A program made the translations under genes and the position numbers. Source: JACQZU01 sp041908165 (GTDB lineage Bacteria > Acidobacteriota > Holophagae > Holophagales > Holophagaceae). From it: a stretch of 64,000 nt of DNA. Under the pieces are notes generated by a model that saw only the letters and a list, made by a program, of their open reading frames with translations, searched no databases and was not told the DNA's origin. Positions 57,432 through 64,000 of this stretch are shown piece by piece. The DNA lies in NCBI GenBank assembly GCA_041908165.1, contig JAYRFV010000123.1:5915-69914 (forward strand). Direction: 5' to 3'. Positions within the stretch are counted from its first letter, which is position 1; each line of letters starts with the position of its first letter.

Positions 57432-58315
57432 TCGACCGCTACGTCTCGCCCACGGAACTGCGCCGGCTGCTGTCGGCCCTGCTGGTGGTCACCGGCTTCA
57501 TCAGCATCGCCGCCCTGTTCGGCTTCCTCATCGTGCCCGGCCTGCTGCGCGCCAACCAGCCCGCGGCGGAGGTCGCGGTCAACGCCCCCCAGGGGGAGAC
57601 CGGCTGGCTGGATCCCACCGACTACCCGGCCGCCCGCCGCGAGGTGATCCCGCCCATCGACCCGAAGACCGTCCTGAGCCCCACCCCCGAACTGAGCGCC
57701 CGCGGCAAGGTCCTGTACGACCAGACCTGCGCCACCTGCCACGGCGCCGCCGGCAAGGGCGACGGCCCCGGTGCCGGCCAGCAGAACCCCCGGCCGCGCA
57801 ACTTCACGGTCAAGGACGGCTGGAAGAACGGCACCCGCATCGAGGACATCTTCCGGACCCTCGACGAGGGCATCAAGGGCACCTCGATGGTGTCCTACAA
57901 CTACCTCAACAAGAAGGACCGGATGGCCCTCGTGCACGTGGTCCAGTCGCTGGGCGGCTTCGACCACGGCAGCAGCGACCCCAAGGCCCGGGCGGCGCTC
58001 GAGAAGCTCTTCGCCAGCGCCGGCGAGACCATCCCCAACCGGATCCCGGTGAAGCGGGCCGAGGCCCTGCTGCTCCAGGAGTTCCAGCCGGCCGCGGCGG
58101 TGGGCGCCCCGGGCGGCGCGCTGCTCCGGCAGGCCCTCGTCGATCCCGCGCGGGCCGCCCAGACGCTCGCCGCCCTCCCAGGCTGGAAGGACAGCGACCA
58201 GGCCCTGGCCCGCGGCGTGGCGGCTGGGCTGCCCTTCAACGGCTTCGCCCCGGCGGTGGCGACCTACGGCCCCGAGCGCTGGAAGGAACTCCGCGCCGCC
58301 CTGGTGGCGCGATGA
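57428..58315 (+). CDS. Membrane-anchored monoheme cytochrome c of the ACIII-caa3 cluster
   Basis: A 295-residue protein with one membrane helix (LSALLVVTGFISIAALFGFLIVPGL) and a class I cytochrome c domain with heme site CATCHGAAGKGDGPGAG and a probable distal Met in GTSMVSYN. A ~100-residue extra C-terminal region (from about IPNRIPVKRAEALL) has no recognised fold. It may be the electron donor from ACIII to the oxidase or a second ActE-like subunit. ATGA overlaps link it to actF and sco. Confidence 0.82.
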   Translation: MIDRYVSPTELRRLLSALLVVTGFISIAALFGFLIVPGLLRANQPAAEVAVNAPQGETGWLDPTDYPAARREVIPPIDPKTVLSPTPELSARGKVLYDQTCATCHGAAGKGDGPGAGQQNPRPRNFTVKDGWKNGTRIEDIFRTLDEGIKGTSMVSYNYLNKKDRMALVHVVQSLGGFDHGSSDPKARAALEKLFASAGETIPNRIPVKRAEALLLQEFQPAAAVGAPGGALLRQALVDPARAAQTLAALPGWKDSDQALARGVAAGLPFNGFAPAVATYGPERWKELRAALVAR

Positions 58316-59100
58316 GCGGCCGGCTCCGCCGCCTCGCCCTCGCCGCACTGCTGGCGCTGCCCCTGTGCGCCCAGGCGCCCGCCCTTCGCCCCGACGAGGT
58401 CGGCATCGAGGAGAAGCTCGGCTCCCGGGTGCCTGCGGACCTGGTGCTGCGCACCGAGGACGGCACCCCGGTGCCGCTCCGGGCCCTGCTCGGCAAGCCC
58501 ACCGTGCTCACCCTCAACTACTTCCGCTGCGCCGGCATCTGCACGCCCCTGCTCAACGGCGTGGCCGAGGTGGTGAAGCGCACCAAGGCCGAACCCGGCC
58601 GGGATTTCCAGGTGCTCACCGTCAGTTTCGACGACCGCGACACCGCCGAGATCGCCGCCACCAAGCGCGCCAACTACCTGCGCGAGGTCGAACGGCCCAT
58701 CGACCCCGGCGCCTGGCGCTTCCTCACCGGCGACGCCGCCGCCACCAAGGCCCTGTGCGACGCCGTCGGCTTCCGCTTCAAGCGCGAGGGCGACGACTTC
58801 GTCCACGCCGGGGCGATCATCTTCCTCAGCCCCGACGGCATGGTCACCCGCTACATGTACGGCACGACCTTCCTCCCCGCCGACCTCCAGGCCGCCGTGG
58901 GCGAGGCCGCCCGCAGCCAGCCCACCCCGACCATCACCAAGCTGCTGAAGATCTGCTTCAGCTACGACCCGGTCGGCCGCCGCTACGTCTTCAGCGCCAC
59001 CAAGACCGGCGCCCTGGTGGTCCTGGGGCTGGCCGTCCTGTTCGTGATCTTCCTGGTCCGCCCCCGGCGGGCCGCCCTGCAGACCGGAGAGCACCGATGA
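58312..59100 (+). CDS. SCO1/SenC family copper chaperone, membrane-anchored at its C-terminus
   Basis: Sco proteins deliver copper or reduce the cysteines of the CuA site of oxidase subunit II. The 262-residue product has an N-terminal signal peptide (LALAALLALPLCA), the redox/copper motif CAGIC (Cys73 and Cys77), a later conserved His in DDFVHAGAI, and a C-terminal transmembrane helix (GALVVLGLAVLFVIFLV). It lies between the ACIII and oxidase genes with ATGA overlaps on both sides. Confidence 0.9.
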   Translation: MSGRLRRLALAALLALPLCAQAPALRPDEVGIEEKLGSRVPADLVLRTEDGTPVPLRALLGKPTVLTLNYFRCAGICTPLLNGVAEVVKRTKAEPGRDFQVLTVSFDDRDTAEIAATKRANYLREVERPIDPGAWRFLTGDAAATKALCDAVGFRFKREGDDFVHAGAIIFLSPDGMVTRYMYGTTFLPADLQAAVGEAARSQPTPTITKLLKICFSYDPVGRRYVFSATKTGALVVLGLAVLFVIFLVRPRRAALQTGEHR

Positions 59101-60719
59101 GCACCCTGGAATCCACAGCGCAGCCCAGCTACCTGGTGGACACCGGGGCGCGCACGGGCCTGATGGCCTGGCTCACCACCACCGACCACAAGCGCATCGG
59201 CCTGATGTACCTGTACGCGATGACGGCCTTCTTCCTCATCGGCATGGGCATCGGCCTGATCATGCGGCTGGTCCAGCTGACCTCCTTCCAGAGCCTGATC
59301 ACCGCCCAGACCTACAACGCGCTGTTCACCGTGCACGGCGTGATCATGATCTTCCTGTTCGTGATCCCGGGCCTGCCGGCGGTGTTCGGCAACTTCCTCC
59401 TGCCGATCCTGGTCGGCGCCAAGGACGTGATCTTCCCGCGGCTCAACCTCGCCTCCTGGTACTTCTTCATGGCCGGGGCGATCCTCGCCGTGCTCTCCCT
59501 GTTCACCGGCGGCGGCGCCCCGGACACCGGCTGGAGCTTCTACGCCCCCTTCAGCATCAAGACCGGAACCAACGTCACCCTGGCGGTGTTCGCCGCCTTC
59601 GTGCTGGGCTTCTCCTCGATGCTGACCGGCATCAACTTCGTCGCCACCATCCACCGGATGCGCGCCCCGGGCATGACCTGGTTCCGGATGCCGCTGATGT
59701 GCTGGGCGCTGTACTCGACCTCCTGGATCCAGCTGCTGGCCACGCCGATCCTGGCCATCACCCTGGTGCTGGTGCTGCTGGAACGGCTGGTCGGCATCGG
59801 CATCTTCGACCCGGCCAAGGGCGGCGACCCGGTGCTCTACCAGCACCTGTTCTGGATCTACAGCCACCCCGCGGTCTACATCATGATCCTGCCGGCCATG
59901 GGCGCGATCTCCGAGATCCTGCCCACCTTCGCCAAGCGGCCGATCTTCGGCTACAAGGCGATCGCCTTCTCGAGCATGAGCATCGCCGCCGTGGGCAGCC
60001 TGGTCTGGGCCCACCACATGTTCACCAGCGGCATGAGCGAGACCGCCCAGTTCCTGTTCTCCCTGCTCACGATGCTGGTGGCGATCCCGAGCGCCATCAA
60101 GGTCTTCAACTGGGTCAGCACGCTGTACAAGGGCTCCATCGACTTCGAGCCGCCGCTGCTGTTCGCCATGAGCTTCATCTTCCTGTTCTGCATCGGCGGC
60201 CTGACCGGCGTGATGAACGGCGCCCTCGCCATCAACATCCACATCCACGACACCTACTTCATCGTCGGCCACTTCCACTACGTCATGTTCGGCGGCACCG
60301 GCTTCGCGTTCTTCGCCGCGATCCTGCACTGGTTCCCCAAGATGTTCGGCCGCATGTACAGCCGGCGCGCCATCTACGCCGCCTGGGTGCCGCTGTTCGT
60401 GGGCTTCAACCTGCTCTACTTCACCATGCTGGTGCTGGGCATGATGGGCATGCCGCGGCGCTACTACCTGCACCTGCCGCAGTACCACTTCGGCCACCAG
60501 CTGGCGACGGTGGGCTCCTGGCTGCTGGCCCTCGGTGTGGTCCTGCTGGTGGTCGAGCTGGTGCGCGCCGCCCGCAAGGGCGAGCCGGCGCAGGCCAACC
60601 CCTGGGGCGGCGTGACCCTGGAGTGGCAGGTGCCGTCGCCGCCGCCGCTGGAGAACTTCGAGGAGATCCCGACGGTGACCCACGGCGCCTACCACTTCGG
60701 GAAAGGGGGCGAGGCATGA
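59097..60719 (+). CDS. ctaD: caa3-type cytochrome c oxidase subunit I, YS-type (A2 family)
   Basis: The catalytic heme-copper subunit. The 540-residue product has the 12 spans of subunit I, low-spin heme and CuB ligand regions (VHGVIMIFLFVIPGLPAVFGN, WAHHMFTSGM, DTYFIVGHFHYVMFGG). The usual HPEVY is IYSHPAVYIMILP: the D-channel Glu is replaced, and the preceding Tyr-Ser pair is the signature of A2-type oxidases as in Rhodothermus caa3. ATGA overlaps with sco and with subunit III. Confidence 0.95.
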   Translation: MSTLESTAQPSYLVDTGARTGLMAWLTTTDHKRIGLMYLYAMTAFFLIGMGIGLIMRLVQLTSFQSLITAQTYNALFTVHGVIMIFLFVIPGLPAVFGNFLLPILVGAKDVIFPRLNLASWYFFMAGAILAVLSLFTGGGAPDTGWSFYAPFSIKTGTNVTLAVFAAFVLGFSSMLTGINFVATIHRMRAPGMTWFRMPLMCWALYSTSWIQLLATPILAITLVLVLLERLVGIGIFDPAKGGDPVLYQHLFWIYSHPAVYIMILPAMGAISEILPTFAKRPIFGYKAIAFSSMSIAAVGSLVWAHHMFTSGMSETAQFLFSLLTMLVAIPSAIKVFNWVSTLYKGSIDFEPPLLFAMSFIFLFCIGGLTGVMNGALAINIHIHDTYFIVGHFHYVMFGGTGFAFFAAILHWFPKMFGRMYSRRAIYAAWVPLFVGFNLLYFTMLVLGMMGMPRRYYLHLPQYHFGHQLATVGSWLLALGVVLLVVELVRAARKGEPAQANPWGGVTLEWQVPSPPPLENFEEIPTVTHGAYHFGKGGEA

Positions 60720-61315
60720 GCCACGTCCACCGCGACGACTACGCCGACAAGCTGGGCATGTGGCTGTTCCTGGTCACCGAGATCGTGCTCTTCGGCGGGC
60801 TGTTCATCGCCTACTCCTACATGCGCTCCCAGTACGCCGCCGACTTCCACCACGCCGGCGCCGAGCTGAACGCCACGCTCGGCATCGTCAACACGGTGGT
60901 GCTGCTCACCAGCAGCCTCACGATGGTGCTCAGCATCGCCGCCCTGCAGCTGTCCGACCTGGCCAAGGCCAAGGCCTTCCTGCTCGCCACCATCGGCTGC
61001 GGCGGGGTGTTCCTGGTGATCAAGGCCTTCGAGTGGAGCGCCAAATTCCACCACGGCCTGTACCCCGGCGCCGCCCACCTGGGCACCCTTTCCCACGGCC
61101 AGCAGATCTTCTTCGGCCTGTACTTCACCATGACCGGCCTGCACGGCCTGCACGTCGTGATCGGCATGTCGGTGCTCGGCTGGATGTACACCCACCTCGT
61201 CCAGGGCCGGATCAACCCGGACCGCTACGTGGTCCTGGAGAACGGCGGCCTGTACTGGCACCTGGTGGACGTCATCTGGATCTTCCTGCTTCCACTCTTC
61301 TATCTAGCCGCCTAG
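60716..61315 (+). CDS. ctaE: Cytochrome c oxidase subunit III
   Basis: The 199-residue subunit has five membrane spans (LGMWLFLVTEIVLFGGLFIAYSYM, NTVVLLTSSLTMVLSIAALQ, QIFFGLYFTMTGLHGLHVVIGM, YWHLVDVIWIFLLPLFYL), the short form without the first two helices. It sits directly after subunit I. Confidence 0.95.
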   Translation: MSHVHRDDYADKLGMWLFLVTEIVLFGGLFIAYSYMRSQYAADFHHAGAELNATLGIVNTVVLLTSSLTMVLSIAALQLSDLAKAKAFLLATIGCGGVFLVIKAFEWSAKFHHGLYPGAAHLGTLSHGQQIFFGLYFTMTGLHGLHVVIGMSVLGWMYTHLVQGRINPDRYVVLENGGLYWHLVDVIWIFLLPLFYLAA

Positions 61316-61324
61316 GGATCCGAC

Positions 61325-61642
61325 ATGAGCGAACCCGCCGCCCACGCTGTGGCCCACGCCGACGAGGAGCACCCCCACGGCCACCCCACCTACGCCACCT
61401 TCATCAAGGTCTGGGTGGCGCTGCTGGTCCTCACCGGCTGCCTGGTGGGGCTCAGCCACCTCGGCCAGACCGCCGCGGTGTGGGGCCTGCTGACCCTCAC
61501 CCCGGTCAAGGCCGGGCTGGTCTTCTACTTCTTCATGCACCTGCGATACGAAGGCTCGCTGCTGAAGGGGGTCGTGCTGGTCACCGTCGGCACGCTGCTG
61601 ATCTTCTTCGCGCTCCTCTACTCCGACGTCGCGTTCAGGTAG
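61325..61642 (+). CDS. Cytochrome c oxidase subunit IV
   Basis: A 105-residue three-span protein of the caa3/cbo subunit IV family. Its His-rich N-terminus (HAVAHADEEHPHGHP) is followed by hydrophobic segments (VWVALLVLTGCLVGLSHL, VKAGLVFYFFMHLRYEGS, VLVTVGTLLIFFALLYSDVAF). It lies 9 bases after ctaE and 9 bases before subunit II. Confidence 0.88.
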   Translation: MSEPAAHAVAHADEEHPHGHPTYATFIKVWVALLVLTGCLVGLSHLGQTAAVWGLLTLTPVKAGLVFYFFMHLRYEGSLLKGVVLVTVGTLLIFFALLYSDVAFR

Positions 61643-61651
61643 GGCCCCGCC

Positions 61652-62614
61652 ATGGAATGGATGACTCAAGCCTCGACCTCCGCGCAGAAGTCCGACGCGG
61701 TGTTCTTCTTCGTCTTCGCCCTCTCGGCGGTGTTCCTGCTCGGGATCACCGCGCTGATGATCTATTTCGTCTTCCGCTACAGCCGCAAGCGCCACCCGGT
61801 GGCCGAGCAGATCGAGGGCCACACCGGCCTCGAGATCCTCTGGACCGCGGTGCCGCTGGTGCTGTTCATGGTGATCTTCTACTACGGCTGGACCAACTAC
61901 GACTACATGCGCCAGGCCCCCCGCGACGCCATGGCGGTGAAGGTCACCGCCCGCCAGTGGAGCTGGTCCTTCCAGTACCCCAACGGCAAGCAGACCACCG
62001 AGCTGTACGCCCCGCTGGGCAAGCCGATGCGGCTGGAGGTCCGCAGCCAGGACGTGGTCCACGGCTTCTTCATCCCGTCCTTCCGGCTGAAGATCGACGC
62101 CCTGCCCAACCGCGGCACCATGACCTGGTTCGAGGCCACCCGGATCGGCGCCTACGACATCGAGTGCACGGTGATCTGCGGGGTCAAGCACAGCGAGATG
62201 CTGAGCAAGGTCGTGATCGTCCCCGAGGACGAGTTCAAGGCCTGGTACTTCGGCGACGAGCGCGCCCCGCTGCCGGGCCGCAAGCTGGTGGCGCGCAGCG
62301 AAAGCGCCCACCCGCCGATCCCCGGTGAACCTGCAGGCCTGACCGTCCTGCGCGACCGGGGCTGCCTCTCCTGCCACTCCACCGACGGCCGCACCATGGT
62401 CGGCCCCACCTTCAAGGGCCTGTTCGGCCGCCGCGAGGAGGTTCTCGTCGCGGGCCTGCCCACCGCCGTCACCGTCGACGAGGTCTACCTTCGGCAGTCC
62501 ATCGAGCGGCCGCAGGACCACATCGTCCGCGGCTACCCGCCCTCCATGCCGTCGGCGCGGCTGCAGGTGCGCGAGATGAACGAGGTGGTGGGCTACCTGA
62601 AGGAGCTCAAGTGA
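61652..62614 (+). CDS. ctaC: caa3-type cytochrome c oxidase subunit II with C-terminal heme c
   Basis: The electron-entry subunit. The 320-residue product has two N-terminal membrane helices, a cupredoxin domain with aromatic WSWSF and the CuA ligands in CTVICGVKHSEM, and a C-terminal cytochrome c domain with GCLSCHSTDGRTMVGPTF and probable Met ligand in YPPSMPSARL. This fused heme c defines the caa3 class. It is last of the oxidase subunits here (order I-III-IV-II), and its stop overlaps the ctaB GTG. Confidence 0.95.
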   Translation: MEWMTQASTSAQKSDAVFFFVFALSAVFLLGITALMIYFVFRYSRKRHPVAEQIEGHTGLEILWTAVPLVLFMVIFYYGWTNYDYMRQAPRDAMAVKVTARQWSWSFQYPNGKQTTELYAPLGKPMRLEVRSQDVVHGFFIPSFRLKIDALPNRGTMTWFEATRIGAYDIECTVICGVKHSEMLSKVVIVPEDEFKAWYFGDERAPLPGRKLVARSESAHPPIPGEPAGLTVLRDRGCLSCHSTDGRTMVGPTFKGLFGRREEVLVAGLPTAVTVDEVYLRQSIERPQDHIVRGYPPSMPSARLQVREMNEVVGYLKELK

Positions 62615-63507
62615 GCGTCGCCGCGCTGCCCGCCGGGGACCGCCCGGGGCTCCTCGCGAGCCTGCTGGAGCTGGTCAAGTTCCGCATCTCCGTGGCCTCC
62701 ACCTTCACCGCCGCCGCGGGCTACATCGCCTTCCGCCGCGGCGCCGACCTCGGCCTCGCCACCACCCTGCTGGGCATCCTGCTGCTGGCCATGGGCTCCT
62801 GCGCGCTCAACGAGGTCCAGGAGCGGGAGCACGACGCCCGGATGGAGCGCACCCGGCTCCGGCCGCTGCCGCGCGGCACCTTCAGCCCCGTCCAGGCCAC
62901 CGCCATCGCCCTGGCCCTGGCCGCCGCCGGCTTCCTCCTGCTGCTGCTCGCCCACAACCTGGCCGCGGCCCTGCTCGGCGCCCTGGCCATGCTCTGGTAC
63001 AACGGCTTCTACACCCCGCTGAAGCGGGTCAGCGCCTTCGCCGTGGTGCCCGGCGCGGTGATCGGCGCGCTGCCCCCGGCGATCGGCTGGTGCGCCGCCG
63101 GCGGCGCCCTCCGCGACCCCGGCGTGCTGGCCCTGGCCTTCGTCTTCTTCATCTGGCAGGTGCCGCACTTCTGGCTGCTGGTCGGCCTGCACCACGCCGG
63201 CTACGAGGGCGCCGGCTTCCCCACCCTGATGACCCTGTTCGGCAAGACGCGGCTGGCCCGGCTCACCTTCACCTGGACCTGCGGGACCGCCGCCGCCTGC
63301 GCCCTGCTGCCGGTGTTCCGCATCGTCCAGGCCACCCCGGCCCTGGCGCTGCTGGCGGCCGCGGCGCTCTGGCTGGTGGCTACCGGCCTGCCCCTGCTGC
63401 GCCGCGGCATCGACATCCCGGGCTTCCGGCGCGCCTTCATGAACATCAACCTGTTCGCCCTGGCCCTCACCGCCGCGGTGATCTGGGACGCCTTCCTCGG
63501 ACGCTGA
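62611..63507 (+). CDS. ctaB: Protoheme IX farnesyltransferase (heme O synthase, GTG start)
   Basis: CtaB adds a farnesyl group to heme B, the first step towards heme A. The 298-residue polytopic UbiA-family protein has the first Asp-rich-type region as NEVQEREHDARMERTRLRPLPRG, a second motif YTPLKRVSAFAVVPGAVIGALPPAIGW, and PHFWLL. The GTG at 62611 overlaps the ctaC stop (GTGA). No ctaA is in the window. Confidence 0.93.
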   Translation: MSVAALPAGDRPGLLASLLELVKFRISVASTFTAAAGYIAFRRGADLGLATTLLGILLLAMGSCALNEVQEREHDARMERTRLRPLPRGTFSPVQATAIALALAAAGFLLLLLAHNLAAALLGALAMLWYNGFYTPLKRVSAFAVVPGAVIGALPPAIGWCAAGGALRDPGVLALAFVFFIWQVPHFWLLVGLHHAGYEGAGFPTLMTLFGKTRLARLTFTWTCGTAAACALLPVFRIVQATPALALLAAAALWLVATGLPLLRRGIDIPGFRRAFMNINLFALALTAAVIWDAFLGR

Positions 63508-63513
63508 CCTCCC

Positions 63514-64000
63514 CTAGGGCCTGGCCGGGCTGCAGTCGGCCTCGGCCCCAAGGAACCGCACCAGCCCGCCTGAACGCTGGTTCACCGTGAAGCCGTGCTT
63601 GGTGAACAGCCGGCCGTGGAAGAAGGTGGTCTTGGCGCAGAGGGCTCCCTGCGCCGCCATGCGGACGCAGAAATCCTCGAGCAGCTGCCCGCCGAGCCCC
63701 TGGTGGCGCTGGCCGGCGGCGACCACGATCCCGTCGATGTAGACCCCCCCGGACTCCTGCCAGCGGTAGAACAGCCCGCCGACGACCCGCTCCTGCGCAT
63801 CGGCGATCACCAGGTGGCGGTCGTCGGCGCTGATCCGCATCGGGTAGTCCACGTCGAGGATGAGCCGGTACAGCTGGCCGACCTCCACCGGGGTGATCGG
63901 CTCGCGCACGTCGTAGACCGCCCCGGCCTCGTCGCGGATGCTGGACCGCACCAGCACCCGCCGGTCGTCGAGCTTGCAGACCTCCAGGATCTCCAGCTGC
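63514..64000 (-). CDS. GNAT-fold acetyltransferase-like protein (5' end beyond the window)
   Basis: The frame stays open from the window edge (QLEILEVCKLDDRRVLVRSS...), so the start is missing. The visible ~160 residues contain a GNAT domain: IADAQERVVGGLFYR, GVYIDGIVVAAGQRHQGLGGQLLEDFCVRM (acetyl-CoA binding motif QRHQGLG) and a C-terminal FFHGRLFTKHGF. It is convergent with ctaB, 6 bases apart. The full protein may be larger than a single GNAT domain. Substrate unknown. Confidence 0.8.
   Translation of the reverse strand, partial: QLEILEVCKLDDRRVLVRSSIRDEAGAVYDVREPITPVEVGQLYRLILDVDYPMRISADDRHLVIADAQERVVGGLFYRWQESGGVYIDGIVVAAGQRHQGLGGQLLEDFCVRMAAQGALCAKTTFFHGRLFTKHGFTVNQRSGGLVRFLGAEADCSPARP

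Overview
The window is 64 kb of dense, high-GC bacterial chromosome made almost entirely of core genes. No insertion sequence, prophage, CRISPR array or rRNA gene is visible. Several features suggest an Acidobacteriota member, probably of the Holophaga/Geothrix group: strong G/C bias at third codon positions, an alternative complex III (act) operon joined to a caa3 oxidase, and a cysteine-rich insertion in RpoB. This placement is an inference from gene content; no database was searched.

Layout. (1) 1-8.3 kb: translation and division block thrS(partial)-infC-rpmI-rplT-pheS-pheT-zapB-like-zapA, a structured RNA candidate (probably 6S), then rny. (2) 8.4-15.5 kb: a small DUF4286 gene, then on the minus strand purH-alaS-hybrid histidine kinase. 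(3) 15.6-27 kb: mixed housekeeping: a frameshifted beta-barrel gene, a lone short nuoG, a DCC-family protein, a papain-like amidase, an LPLAT acyltransferase, efp-rsgA, two tandem Ser/Thr kinases, a CPBP protease, a thioesterase and an FAH-like protein. (4) 27-33 kb, minus strand: MFS-small ORF-nadA-histidine kinase-response regulator-class II DAHP synthase. (5) 33-35.4 kb: a FadL-like porin and an rlmB-type methyltransferase. (6) 35.5-49.7 kb: the canonical tRNA-Tyr/Gly/Thr-tuf-rpmG-tRNA-Trp-secE-nusG-rplKAJL-rpoBC block, with terminators and hairpins between segments. (7) 50-63.5 kb: a tightly overlapping respiratory operon: actA, a Tat-signal micropeptide, actB, actC, a fused actDE, actF, a monoheme cytochrome c, sco, then cox subunits I-III-IV-II and ctaB. 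A partial GNAT gene ends the window.

How the genes work together. The last block encodes a full quinol-to-oxygen route. ActABCDEF oxidises quinol and passes electrons through c-type hemes to a caa3 oxidase whose subunit II carries its own heme c. Sco assists CuA assembly and CtaB begins heme A synthesis. A perfect GTGACC-TT-GGTCAC operator-like palindrome in the leader suggests Crp/Fnr-family control.

I found no wholly new defence or mobile system. The observations most worth a second look are: an eight-cysteine insertion in RpoB; a PheT without its EMAP domain; an EF-P with a YeiP/EfpL-like TARG loop; an RsgA without its zinc knuckle; a three-copy two-hairpin intergenic repeat; the 6S candidate; and the Tat micropeptide between actA and actB.
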